This document shows positions 43,023-51,783 of a DNA stretch of 64,000 nt, piece by piece. The stretch covers positions 3,348,001 to 3,412,000 of the forward strand of contig NZ_CP035806.1 of NCBI RefSeq assembly GCF_004208635.1. The letters are read 5' to 3'. Every line of letters begins with the position of its first letter. Position 1 is the stretch's first letter. The notes below the pieces were generated by a model. That model was not told the DNA's origin, did not search any database, and worked only from the letters and a program-made list of their open reading frames with translations. Source of the DNA: Leucobacter triazinivorans. GTDB taxonomy: Bacteria > Actinomycetota > Actinomycetes > Actinomycetales > Microbacteriaceae. A program made the position numbers and the translations under genes.

Positions 43023-44140
43023 GCACGGCATCCATCCCGGTGGTCACCGGGCACCGCAGCCGGAATCGCGGGCGCAAGGTCGCGGTGATCGGGTCCGGCA
43101 GTTGGGGCACGACCTTCGCGAAGGTGCTGTGCGACGCCGGCTGCGAGGTCACCTTGTGGGCGCGGCGGCCCGAGGTGGCCAATGAGATCCAGGTGGCGAA
43201 GCGCAACAGCCAGTATCTGCCCGGGATCAATCTGCCCAAGTCGCTCAAGGCGACCAGTGAGCTGGCGGAGGCCCTCTCGGGCGCTCGACTCGTCTTCCTC
43301 GCCGTGCCGAGTCAGACGCTGCGCCAGAATCTTCTCGACATCGAGCCCTACCTCGATCGCCGCAGCGTGCTCGTCAGCCTCGTCAAGGGCGTGGAGAAGA
43401 GCACGACGATGCGGATGTCGGAGGTGATGGCCGATGCCCTCGACCTCGACCCCGCGCGCATCGCGGTCGTCTCGGGCCCGAACATCGCGCTCGAGATCGC
43501 GAAGGAGCAGCCCACCGGCGCCGTCGCATCCTGCGCCGACCTCGGGGTGGCCCAGGAGATCGCGATGGCCGCCTCCGCGCCCTACTTCCGCACCTATGTG
43601 AACACCGACGTGGTCGGCACGGAGCTGGGAGGGGTGCTGAAGAACCTCATCGCCCTCGCGATCGGCATCGTCGACGGTGTGGGCTACGGCGAGAACACCA
43701 AAGCGGCCATCATCACGCGAGGTCTCGCCGAGATGACCGAGTTCTCGGTGGTGTCGGGCGCTGACACGGCCACGCTCTCCGGCCTCGCCGGTCTCGGCGA
43801 CCTCATCGCCACCTGCCAATCACCGCTCTCGCGCAACAACACCGCCGGACGTCTCATCGGCCAGGGCTACACGCAGGAGGAGACACGGGAGCAGATGCAG
43901 CAGGTGGCCGAGGGGATCACCTCCGTGCACCCCGTGCTCGAGCTCGCCCGCGAGCGCGGAATCGTCATGCCGATCGTCGAGCAGGTGCAGATGGTGCTGA
44001 ACGGCACCATGGCGCCGAAGAACCTCGGCCCGCACCTCGCCACCGAGGACGCGGTGCCGCAGCCCGAGCTGAGCCTCGCCGAGCCCGGACCCGGCCGCTG
44101 GCGCCGCTTGCTCGACCGTCTGAAGGGAACCTCCGCATGA
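43019..44140 (+). CDS. gpsA: glycerol-3-phosphate dehydrogenase [NAD(P)+]
   Basis: 373 aa; makes sn-glycerol-3-phosphate from DHAP for phospholipids. Dinucleotide fold VAVIGSGSWGTTFAKVLCDAG, VSLVKGVEKST, SGPNIALEIAKEQPTGAV, the catalytic Lys in GVLKNLIALAIGI and SGLAGLGDLIATC. The likely start is TTG 43019 overlapping the plsC stop (TTGA); no other start lies close. A C-terminal 35-residue tail exceeds the family norm. Ends with an ATGA overlap to ddl. Confidence 0.95.
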   Translation: MSTASIPVVTGHRSRNRGRKVAVIGSGSWGTTFAKVLCDAGCEVTLWARRPEVANEIQVAKRNSQYLPGINLPKSLKATSELAEALSGARLVFLAVPSQTLRQNLLDIEPYLDRRSVLVSLVKGVEKSTTMRMSEVMADALDLDPARIAVVSGPNIALEIAKEQPTGAVASCADLGVAQEIAMAASAPYFRTYVNTDVVGTELGGVLKNLIALAIGIVDGVGYGENTKAAIITRGLAEMTEFSVVSGADTATLSGLAGLGDLIATCQSPLSRNNTAGRLIGQGYTQEETREQMQQVAEGITSVHPVLELARERGIVMPIVEQVQMVLNGTMAPKNLGPHLATEDAVPQPELSLAEPGPGRWRRLLDRLKGTSA

Positions 44141-45249
44141 ACACTCCCGCCAAGCGCACCGTGGCCCTCCTGTTCGGCGGCCGGTCGAGCGAGCACGGCA
44201 TCAGCTGCGTCACCGCTGCCGGTGTGCTCCGCGCGATCGACCGCGCCAGATTCGACGTGGTGCTCGTCGGCATCACCCGCGAGGGTGCGACCGTGCTCAT
44301 GCAGGAGGACGACCTCGACGAGTACCGGCTCGAAGCAGGCGGCCTGCCCGAGGTGCTCGACAACGGGACGCGGGTGCTGTGGCCGGCCTCGACTGCGACG
44401 CGCGCGCTGACGCTGATCGATCAGTCCGGATCGCTGCGCAGCCTCGGGCATGTGGACGCCGTGCTGCCGATGCTGCACGGACCGTACGGTGAGGACGGCA
44501 CCGTGCAGGGGATGCTCGATCTCGTCGACCTCCCCTACGTGGGCAGCGGCGTGCTCGGATCGGCGCTGTGCATGGACAAGCACGCCGTGAAGACCGTGCT
44601 GGCCGACGCCGGCATCGCCGTGGCGCCGTGGCGCACGGTGACCCGCGAGCAGCTGGCGCGCGACCCCTACCTCGTCGAGCGTCTCGACGAGGGGCTGCGC
44701 TACCCGCTCTTCGTGAAGCCGGCTCGCGCCGGCTCCTCCGTCGGCGTGAGCCGGGTGACGGAGGCGGCGGGTCTGCCGGCCGCCCTCGACACCGCCTTCG
44801 CCGAAGACCGCACGGTGCTGATCGAGTCGGGCGTGTCGGGGCGCGAGGTGGAGATCGCCGTGCTCGAGGGACACGGCGACGAGGCTCCGCGCACCAGCTC
44901 GGTGATCGGGGAGATCGTGTTCACGGGGCGCGACTTCTACGACTTCGATGCGAAGTACCTCGGCGCGGCCGGGGTAGAGCTCGAACTGCCCGCGAAGGTC
45001 ACCGACGAGCAGTACGCCGCGATCCGCGACGCCGCCGTGCTGGCGTTCGAGGTGACCCAGTGCGCGGGGCTCGCTCGCATCGACTTCTTCCTCACGGCCG
45101 ACGGTCCCGTGCTGAACGAGATCAACACGCTGCCCGGCTTCACTCCGATCTCGATGTATCCGCGGCTCTGGGAGGAGTCGGGGCTCGGCTACACCGAGCT
45201 CATCACGGAGCTCGTCGAGCTGGCGATCGCGCGCGAACCCGCGTACTGA
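44137..45249 (+). CDS. ddl: D-alanine--D-alanine ligase
   Basis: 370 aa ATP-grasp enzyme that makes the D-Ala-D-Ala end of the peptidoglycan stem. Seen: LFGGRSSEHGISCVTAAGVL, PMLHGPYGEDGTVQGMLDLVDLPYVGSGVLGSALCMDK, FVKPARAGSSVGVSRV, and the metal-binding ARIDFF...NEINTLPGFTPISMYP. The Tyr of the D-Ala-D-Ala type (YDFDAKY) suggests normal dipeptide synthesis rather than D-Ala-D-Lac. Last gene of the murA-plsC-gpsA-ddl run. Confidence 0.96.
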   Translation: MNTPAKRTVALLFGGRSSEHGISCVTAAGVLRAIDRARFDVVLVGITREGATVLMQEDDLDEYRLEAGGLPEVLDNGTRVLWPASTATRALTLIDQSGSLRSLGHVDAVLPMLHGPYGEDGTVQGMLDLVDLPYVGSGVLGSALCMDKHAVKTVLADAGIAVAPWRTVTREQLARDPYLVERLDEGLRYPLFVKPARAGSSVGVSRVTEAAGLPAALDTAFAEDRTVLIESGVSGREVEIAVLEGHGDEAPRTSSVIGEIVFTGRDFYDFDAKYLGAAGVELELPAKVTDEQYAAIRDAAVLAFEVTQCAGLARIDFFLTADGPVLNEINTLPGFTPISMYPRLWEESGLGYTELITELVELAIAREPAY

Positions 45250-45295
45250 GCAGTGCATTCGAGGGAGCTACCTCGTCCTCCTGCGCGACGAAGGA

Positions 45296-45326
45296 GTCGC
45301 AGGATCCACACGATGGATTCTGCGAC
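45296..45326. terminator. bidirectional hairpin between ddl and DUF3515 gene
   Basis: GTCGCAGGATCCA pairs with TGGATTCTGCGAC (one G-U pair) around CACGA. It sits between convergent genes. A third half-copy (GCGCGCAGAATGA) follows, so it may be derived from a repeated palindromic element. Confidence 0.65.
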
Positions 45327-45353
45327 TGCGCGCAGAATGACCGGCAGCGTCCC

Positions 45354-45836
45354 TTACAGATCGAGCGAGTCGGTGAGGCTCGTGCACTGCCGCTGCTGCG
45401 GCAGCTCCTGCACCACGGAGCCGAGGTCGAGCACGGCCTCCGTACCGCTGACCTCCTCGGAGTCCACGAAGACCGCCAGTCCGGGCGAACGCCCATAGGC
45501 CTCGAAGCGGTAGAGCGGCGCCGCCGAGTCGTCCACGATCCAGTCGACTCCGTTGACGTTGACGCAGCTGTCGGTCGTGGGGCCGCTCGGCTCGATCCCG
45601 CACTGCAGCTGCACGGCGGCGGGCTCTCCCCAGGCGCCGGTCGACTGCGCGTTCGTGGTGCGACGGTCCATGCCGGCGACCTGGGCGGGCAGTCGCACGA
45701 TCACATCGGCGCACGCGGGATCGTTCGCGTTCGCGGCGGCCTCCATCGGCACGTCGCCGGCGCAGGCGGTGAGCAGGGACGCCGCGCCGGCGAGCGCGGC
45801 GGTGGCTGCGAGGATCCGATGGGCGCGTGACTTCAC
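45354..45836 (-). CDS. DUF3515 lipoprotein
   Basis: 160 aa. Signal peptide with lipobox SLLTAC-A; mature domain with ACADVIVRLPAQVAGM, WGEPAAVQLQCGIEPSGPT and VNGVDWIVDD is DUF3515, an actinobacterial family of unknown function always found near ddl and thiL. GTG 45836 is six bases after TAAGCT (45848-45843, minus), a leaderless promoter back-to-back with that of thiL. Confidence 0.85.
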   Translation of the reverse strand: MKSRAHRILAATAALAGAASLLTACAGDVPMEAAANANDPACADVIVRLPAQVAGMDRRTTNAQSTGAWGEPAAVQLQCGIEPSGPTTDSCVNVNGVDWIVDDSAAPLYRFEAYGRSPGLAVFVDSEEVSGTEAVLDLGSVVQELPQQRQCTSLTDSLDL

Positions 45837-45879
45837 GCTGCCAGCTTAGCGAGCCGCGCCTGTGCACTAGTTTGAGAGG

Positions 45880-46878
45880 GTGATGGAGTCGGTGGGCGAG
45901 CTGGGGGAGAGCGGCGTGCTCGGCCGCGTGCTGGCGCGGATGGGCGAGGCTCGGGCCGCGGTGGTCGGTCCCGGAGATGACTGCGCGGTGCTGCGCGTGC
46001 GCGGCGACGCCGTCGTGACGACCGACACGATGATCGAGGGGCCCGATTTTCGCCTGGCCTGGCACGACGGCTTCGAGCTGGGCTGGAAGCTGGCGGCGAC
46101 GAACCTCTCGGACGTCGCCGCGATGGGAGCCGTGCCGACCGCGCTGACGCTCGCGCTGGCGGTGCCGCACGACACGCCGGTCGCCCTGCTCGAGCGCGTC
46201 GCCGAGGGGCTCGACGCGGCCTGCCGCGTGCTCGCGCCCGGCTGCGGCGTGATCGGCGGCGACCTGGGACGGGCGCCGGTGGTGACCGCGGCGGTGACGG
46301 CGATCGGGGAGCTGGAGGGGCGTGCGCCGGTGCTCCGCTCGGGGGCCCGGCCGGGAGACGTCGTCGCCTACGCCGGGGAGCTCGGCCTCGCCGGGCTGGG
46401 CCTCTCGCTGCTCTTCTCCGAGGCGGCCGACGCGGACGGGACCGCGCACGATCGCACGATCGCCGAGCTCTGGGCGCGGCACCCCGAGGTGCTCGCGGCC
46501 CAGCTCGCACCGGCCCCGCCGATCCCGCTCGGACCGATCGCGGCTCGTGCCGGTGCGTGCGCGATGATGGACGTCTCGGACTCGCTGTCGATCGACGCGG
46601 ACCGTCTCGCCCGCGCGAGCGGCGTGCGGGTGCGACTCGAGACGGAGCGGCTCGAGGGGGCGTTCGGTGCGCAGCAGGGGGTGCGGGTGCCCGTCGACGC
46701 GATGCTCACGGGAGGCGAGGACCACGGCCTGCTGGCGGTCTTCCCGGCCGATGTCGAGCTGCCGGTCGGATTCGCCGCAATCGGCTCGGTGCACGAGGGC
46801 GACGGAGTGCGGCTCGACGCCGCTGCGCTCGAGCCCCGCGGCTGGGACCCGTATACGGTACGACCGCCGGGGTCGTAG
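45880..46878 (+). CDS. thiL: thiamine-phosphate kinase
   Basis: 332 aa; phosphorylates thiamine phosphate to the diphosphate cofactor. AIRS-like fold: VGPGDDCAVLRV, TTDTMIEGPDF, WKLAATNLSDVAAMGAVPTAL, GGDLGRAPVVTAAVTAIGE, MMDVSDSLSIDADRLARAS and LTGGEDHGLLAVFP. The GTG at 45880 is six bases after TAGTTT (45868-45873), consistent with a leaderless start; ATG 45883 is the alternative. In relatives rsmD and recG follow directly, here the gab cluster intervenes. Confidence 0.95.
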   Translation: MMESVGELGESGVLGRVLARMGEARAAVVGPGDDCAVLRVRGDAVVTTDTMIEGPDFRLAWHDGFELGWKLAATNLSDVAAMGAVPTALTLALAVPHDTPVALLERVAEGLDAACRVLAPGCGVIGGDLGRAPVVTAAVTAIGELEGRAPVLRSGARPGDVVAYAGELGLAGLGLSLLFSEAADADGTAHDRTIAELWARHPEVLAAQLAPAPPIPLGPIAARAGACAMMDVSDSLSIDADRLARASGVRVRLETERLEGAFGAQQGVRVPVDAMLTGGEDHGLLAVFPADVELPVGFAAIGSVHEGDGVRLDAAALEPRGWDPYTVRPPGS

Positions 46879-46896
46879 GCGGTCGCGGCAGAAGCG

Positions 46897-48480
46897 CTAC
46901 TCGGTCCGATCAGTCGTCAGTCGTAGCGCCGCCCAGAGCTCGGCCCGCGTGTCGGGGGAGTCGAGGTCGGCCTGCAGCAGGGCGGCCGCCGTCTGCACCC
47001 GCGCCTTGAGCGTGTGCCGATGGACCCCCAGCTCGGCCGCTGCCGGGCTGGTCTGGCCGTGGTGCGCGAGCCAGGTGGCGAGACTTTCCTCGATGGTGTC
47101 GTCGTGCCGCCGGTCGTGCTGCCGGATGGGGGCGAGCAGCCCCTCGGCGCGTCGCCGGCCCTCGGGGTGACTGCTCAGCAGGTGCAGCACGCCGTCGTGC
47201 AGCGCGGGCAGGTAGTCGACCGGCGCCTCAGCGCCGCTCGCGAGCGAGAAGGCGAGCGCCCGGTCGGCCTGGCTCAGCAGCTCCCCGAGCTCCTGCAGCG
47301 TGCCGCGCTCCGAGATCCCGGAGGGAACTCGGTGGGAGAGCAGCAGGCGGCGGATCGCCGGCAGGTGCCGGGTTTCGCCGATGACGATCTCGGATCCCTC
47401 GTGCGACGCCGTGATGAGTCCGGGGCTTCCCGCGTCGAGCGAGCGCAGATCCTCGAGCAGATCGGCACTCTCCGCCTCCGGGTAGCGAGCGACGACGACC
47501 GGTCCGCGCGGCAGTCGCGACAGCGCCCCGCGGCCGAGGATTTCGGCGAGAGCGAAGTCTTTCGCCAGGAGCAGCTGCACGATCGCCATTCGCAGCGCCG
47601 ACTGCGCGTCGTCGATGCCGCTGCGGTGCTCGAGCTGAACGGTCGCGATCGCTGCGATGAGGCCGATGAGGGTGCGCTCGGCGGTATCGGGCGCCCCGCG
47701 ATCCTCGACCACGAGCACGCCGAGCACCTGTCCCTGGCGGCCGAGCGCCTGCATCTGGATGCCCGAGCCCCCCGCGGTACCGATGCGGCCCGCGCTGACC
47801 CCGCGCTCGATCAGGCGCCTCGTCTCGCGTCGGATCCACTCTGGCTGCACCTCGCCGCGCTCGGCCTGCGGCGCGAACTCGATGATGCGACCCGAGCGGT
47901 CCGTCACGCAGACCCGGCGGCCGAGTCGCGCGGCCGCCTCTCGGACCGCCGCTCCGAGCCCGTCGCGGTGCAGGGAGGCGGCGGCGACCGCGCGCTGCGA
48001 TTCGAGCGCCCACAGGTCTCGCTCGCGCGCCCGGGCGTCGAGCAGCCGGGCCGCCGTCTGCACGATCTCGATGAACGCGGTGTCGTAGGGGACGCGGAAG
48101 AGCGGCAGGCCGAGCCGGTCGCACGCGGAGACGATGCGGGCCGGCACGCGATCGAAGTGCAGCCCGACGGCGACTCCGAGCGCTGTGACACCGGCAGTGA
48201 TCAGCCGCTGCACGTAGGCCTCCGCCTCCGCCTGGTCGTCGACCGTGGAGAAGCGCGCTCCCGTGGTGAGCAGCACCGTGCGCGGCGGGAGGAACGGTGT
48301 CGGATCCTCGAGCTCGCTGACGTGCACCCACTGCACGGTTCCGTCGTGCGCCTGCTCCGAGGAGCCGGCGATGAGCACGAGGCTCAGCTGATACTGATGC
48401 AGCAGCTCTCCGAGCGCGATGGTGGGCTGCGGCACCGTCGCGCCTTCGAGCGCGTCCGGTCGAACGGCTGCCCGTGCCAT
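46897..48480 (-). CDS. PucR-family regulator of the gab genes
   Basis: 527 aa from ATG 48480 (GGGGGG upstream). Domain order: PucR N-terminal domain (about residues 20-140, VHVSELEDPTPFLPPRTVLLTTG), a GAF/GGDEF-like middle part, and the C-terminal HTH_30 (SLATWLAHHGQTSPAAAELGVHRHTLKARVQTAAALL). PucR-like activators control purine, proline and GABA catabolism. Divergent from gabT, with an ACACT-N6-AGTGT palindrome (48505-48520) between them, so it most likely activates gabTD on GABA. Confidence 0.88.
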   Translation of the reverse strand: MARAAVRPDALEGATVPQPTIALGELLHQYQLSLVLIAGSSEQAHDGTVQWVHVSELEDPTPFLPPRTVLLTTGARFSTVDDQAEAEAYVQRLITAGVTALGVAVGLHFDRVPARIVSACDRLGLPLFRVPYDTAFIEIVQTAARLLDARARERDLWALESQRAVAAASLHRDGLGAAVREAAARLGRRVCVTDRSGRIIEFAPQAERGEVQPEWIRRETRRLIERGVSAGRIGTAGGSGIQMQALGRQGQVLGVLVVEDRGAPDTAERTLIGLIAAIATVQLEHRSGIDDAQSALRMAIVQLLLAKDFALAEILGRGALSRLPRGPVVVARYPEAESADLLEDLRSLDAGSPGLITASHEGSEIVIGETRHLPAIRRLLLSHRVPSGISERGTLQELGELLSQADRALAFSLASGAEAPVDYLPALHDGVLHLLSSHPEGRRRAEGLLAPIRQHDRRHDDTIEESLATWLAHHGQTSPAAAELGVHRHTLKARVQTAAALLQADLDSPDTRAELWAALRLTTDRTE

Positions 48481-48504
48481 GATCCCCCCGCATCCGTTGC
48501 TGCC

Positions 48505-48574
48505 ACACTGTCGAAAGTGTCGGTGTATTTCCACCATTCTGTCACATCTGCGCAGGTGCGGCGCGAGCTAGGCT
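48505..48574 (+). promoter_or_regulatory. gabT promoter region with candidate PucR operator
   Basis: ACACT-GTCGAA-AGTGT at 48505-48520 and TAGGCT (48569-48574) as a -10 for gabT, leaving a leader of about 75 bases. Confidence 0.4.
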
Positions 48575-48655
48575 GATCCCGAATCATCCGAAGCCGTGCC
48601 GCACAGGCGCGGCGTCTCTTCGAGTCTCGGGGCACTGCCCAGAAGGAGAATCATC

Positions 48656-49993
48656 ATGGTCGATGTCATCGGCGGACCCTCGCTCCCGCAGGAGCGCAAG
48701 CTCGTCACCAGCATCCCCGGCCCCAAGTCGCAGGAGATGCTGGCGCGCAAGAACGCCGCGGTCGCCGCGGGCGTCGGCGTGGCGCTTCCCGTCTCGATCG
48801 TCGCCGCGGGCGGTGGCGTGATGGTCGACGTCGACGGCAACTCGCTGATCGACCTCGGCTCCGGCATCGCCGTGACCGGCGTCGGCAACTCGGCTCCGGC
48901 CGTCGTCGCGGCCGTGACCGAGCAGGTGCAGCAGTTCACGCACACCTGCTTCACCGTCACCCCCTACGACGGCTACGTGCGGGTGGCGGAGAAGCTCAAC
49001 GAGCTCACCCCCGGTGATCACGAGAAGCGCTCGGCGCTCTTCAACTCCGGTGCCGAGGCCGTCGAGAACGCGATCAAGATCTCCCGCCACTACACCAAGA
49101 AGAACGCCGTCGTCGTCTTCGATCACGCCTACCACGGCCGCACCAACCTCACCATGGGGATGACGGCGAAGAACATCCCCTACAAGGACGGCTTCGGCCC
49201 CTTCGCTCCCGAGGTCTACCGCGTGCCCACGTCGTACCCGTTCCGCGACGGGCTCAGCGGTGCCGAGGCGGCCCAGGTGGCACTGACGCAGATCGAGAAG
49301 CAGGTCGGCGCGTCGAACCTCGCCGCGATCATCATCGAGCCCATTCAGGGCGAGGGCGGATTCATCGCTCCGGCCGAGGGCTTCCTCCCCGCGCTGCAGG
49401 AGTGGGCGACGGCGAACGGCGTCGTCTTCATCCTCGACGAGGTGCAGACCGGCTTCGCCCGCACCGGAGACCTCTTCGCCGCGAACCACGAGGGCGTCGT
49501 TCCGGATCTGGTGACGACCGCCAAGGGCATTGCGGGCGGCCTGCCGCTCTCCGCGGTCACCGGTCGCGCCGAGATCATGGACTCCGCCCACGCGGGCGGC
49601 CTGGGCGGCACCTACGCCGGCAGCCCGATCGCCTGCGCCGCGGCGCTCGCCACGATCGAGACCTACCAGCAGGAGAACCTCACCGAGCGCGCTCGCGAGA
49701 TCGGCGCCATCATCGAGGAGTTCTTCGGCGAGCTGGCCAAGAGCGACGATCGCATCGGCGACATCCGCGGCCGCGGTGCGATGCAGGCGATCGAGCTCGT
49801 GGAGTCCGGCTCCCAGAAGCCGAACGCGGCGCTCACCGGCGCGATCTCGAAGCACGCGGGCGAGCAGGGGGTCATCCTCCTGACCTGCGGCACCTACGGC
49901 AACGTGATCCGCTTCCTCCCGCCGCTGGCGATCTCCGACGAGCTGCTGCGCGAGGGCCTGCAGGTCGTCGCCGACGCCCTGGCCGCCAACTGA
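48656..49993 (+). CDS. gabT: 4-aminobutyrate aminotransferase
   Basis: 445 aa class III PLP aminotransferase; moves the GABA amino group to 2-oxoglutarate, giving succinate semialdehyde. Seen: LIDLGSGIAVTGVGNSAP, NSGAEAVENAIKISRHYT, AYHGRTNLTMGMT, IEPIQGEGGF, ILDEVQTGFARTG and the PLP lysine in TTAKGIAGGLPLSAVTG. AGAAGGAG precedes ATG 48656. gabD follows 35 bases later. Confidence 0.93.
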   Translation: MVDVIGGPSLPQERKLVTSIPGPKSQEMLARKNAAVAAGVGVALPVSIVAAGGGVMVDVDGNSLIDLGSGIAVTGVGNSAPAVVAAVTEQVQQFTHTCFTVTPYDGYVRVAEKLNELTPGDHEKRSALFNSGAEAVENAIKISRHYTKKNAVVVFDHAYHGRTNLTMGMTAKNIPYKDGFGPFAPEVYRVPTSYPFRDGLSGAEAAQVALTQIEKQVGASNLAAIIIEPIQGEGGFIAPAEGFLPALQEWATANGVVFILDEVQTGFARTGDLFAANHEGVVPDLVTTAKGIAGGLPLSAVTGRAEIMDSAHAGGLGGTYAGSPIACAAALATIETYQQENLTERAREIGAIIEEFFGELAKSDDRIGDIRGRGAMQAIELVESGSQKPNAALTGAISKHAGEQGVILLTCGTYGNVIRFLPPLAISDELLREGLQVVADALAAN

Positions 49994-50028
49994 CCGACGC
50001 AGTCGGTCGTCACGAAAGGACACCAGAC

Positions 50029-51498
50029 ATGGCACTCAAGCCCAACGAGCAGGAACTGCTCGACCGCGTCGAGAGCGGTCTCGCGATCGGCGGCACGTGG
50101 GAGGCATCGACCTCTGGAGCGACCTTCGACGTGCAGGATCCCGCCACCGGCGAGGTCATCAAGACGATCGCCGACGCGACCGTCGAAGACGCGGTGCGTG
50201 CGCTCGACGCCGCGGTGGAGGCGCAGGAGGAGTGGGCGAACACTCCCAGCCGGGTGCGTTCGAACATCCTGCGCCGCGCGTTCGATCTGCTGATGGAGCG
50301 CAAGGAGGAATTCGCGCTGCTGATGGCGATGGAGATGGGCAAGCCCATCGCCGAGGCCCGCGGCGAGGTCGTCTACGGCGGCGAGTTCCTGCGGTGGTTC
50401 TCGGAGGAGGCCGTGCGGGTGCAGGGCGACTACCGCCAGAACCCGGAGGGCACCGGCAACATGGTGGTCTCGCACCTTCCTGTCGGTCCCTGCTACTTCG
50501 TCACGCCGTGGAACTTCCCGCTCGCGATGGCGACCCGCAAGATCGCTCCGGCACTGGCCGCGGGCTGCACCTCGGTGATCAAGCCCCCGGCACTGACCCC
50601 GCTCACCACGATCTACTTCGTGCAGCTGCTCGAAGAGGCGGGCCTGCCGGCGGGTGTGGTCAACGTGGTGCCGACCTCGAAGTCGAGCGCGCAGTCGAGC
50701 GCGCTGCTGTCGGATCCGCGCCTGCGCAAGCTGTCGTTCACCGGTTCCACGCCGGTGGGCGTCAAGCTGATGGAGCTCGCGGCTCAGAACGTGCTGCGCA
50801 CCTCGATGGAGCTGGGCGGCAATGCGCCGTTCGTCGTCTTCGAGGACGCGGATCTCGATAAGGCCGTCGAAGGAGCGCTGCTGGCGAAGTTCCGCAACAT
50901 CGGCCAGGCCTGCACCGCGGCGAACCGCATCATCGTGCACGAGTCGGTTGCCGACGAGTTCGCGCGCCGCGTGGGCGAGCGGGTCGCGGCCATGTCGATC
51001 GGCCGCGGCGCCGACGAGGGCAACGACATCGGTGCGCTGGTCGAGGAGAAGGCCGTGGCCAACACGGCCCGCCTCGTCGCCGACGCGGTGGAGACCGGCG
51101 GCACCATCGTCACCGGCGGCGAGGTCGTCGACGGCCCCGGCCACTTCTTCCAGCCGACGGTGATCGATAACATCAGCCCGCAGGCCGCGATCATGCGCGA
51201 GGAGATCTTCGGGCCCGTGCTCGGGATCATCCGCTTCTCGACCGAGGAGGAGGCGGTCGAGATCGCCAACAACACCGAGTACGGTCTCGTGAGCTACGTG
51301 TTCACCGAGAACCTGGCTCGCGGCCACCGCATGATTGAGAAGCTCGAGACCGGCATGATGGGCCTGAACACGGGCCTCGTGTCGAACGCGGCGGCGCCGT
51401 TCGGCGGTGTGAAGCAGTCGGGCGTCGGCCGCGAGGGCGGCTTCGACGGGATCCACGAGTTCCTGTCGACGAAGTACACCCTGATCCCGCGCTCGTAG
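50029..51498 (+). CDS. gabD: succinate-semialdehyde dehydrogenase [NAD(P)+]
   Basis: 489 aa aldehyde dehydrogenase that oxidises succinate semialdehyde to succinate, closing the GABA shunt. Blocks: PVGPCYFVTPWNFPLAMATRK, IKPPALTPLTT, FTGSTPVGVKLM, catalytic Glu in MELGGNAPFVVF and catalytic Cys in NIGQACTAANRI; EEIFGPVLGIIRF and FGGVKQSGVGREGG near the end. GAAAGGA before ATG 50029. A strong terminator follows. Confidence 0.93.
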   Translation: MALKPNEQELLDRVESGLAIGGTWEASTSGATFDVQDPATGEVIKTIADATVEDAVRALDAAVEAQEEWANTPSRVRSNILRRAFDLLMERKEEFALLMAMEMGKPIAEARGEVVYGGEFLRWFSEEAVRVQGDYRQNPEGTGNMVVSHLPVGPCYFVTPWNFPLAMATRKIAPALAAGCTSVIKPPALTPLTTIYFVQLLEEAGLPAGVVNVVPTSKSSAQSSALLSDPRLRKLSFTGSTPVGVKLMELAAQNVLRTSMELGGNAPFVVFEDADLDKAVEGALLAKFRNIGQACTAANRIIVHESVADEFARRVGERVAAMSIGRGADEGNDIGALVEEKAVANTARLVADAVETGGTIVTGGEVVDGPGHFFQPTVIDNISPQAAIMREEIFGPVLGIIRFSTEEEAVEIANNTEYGLVSYVFTENLARGHRMIEKLETGMMGLNTGLVSNAAAPFGGVKQSGVGREGGFDGIHEFLSTKYTLIPRS

Positions 51499-51512
51499 GC
51501 GCCGGCATCACG

Positions 51513-51552
51513 ACGGGCCCGGGGTCTCCTGCGAGGGAGATCCCGGGCCCGT
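51513..51552 (+). terminator. terminator after gabD
   Basis: ACGGGCCCGGGGTCTCC pairs with GGGAGATCCCGGGCCCGT (one mismatch) around a five-base loop, followed by TTTCG. Confidence 0.8.
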
Positions 51553-51606
51553 TTCGACCTCTCCGCGCCCTGCGCGGCATTTCGGGCGGACACCTGCGAG
51601 GAGCGC

Positions 51607-51783
51607 GGAGTACTATGGGTGCTGGCGCGGCCCAGCGCCCAACCCCGCCTGCGGCGCCCACGCCACCGGACGATCGGGGCAAAGGAGGTCCAGCCTCCGG
51701 GTCTTCCGCTGAACGACACCTCCTTTGGTGGGCGTGGTCATGGTGCGTGGGGCCGGGACTCCGCCCGCTCGGAAGGAACCGTG
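51607..51783 (+). promoter_or_regulatory. structured leader of the BtrH_N/DUF4872 gene
   Basis: TACTAT (51609-51614) is a likely -10. The leader of about 165 bases has AAAGGAGGT (51681-51689) exactly paired with ACCTCCTTT (51718-51726): a perfect Shine-Dalgarno next to its complement, far from the gene start. It might mark a lost or unseen short ORF, or an RNA switch. No leader peptide is convincing. Confidence 0.4.
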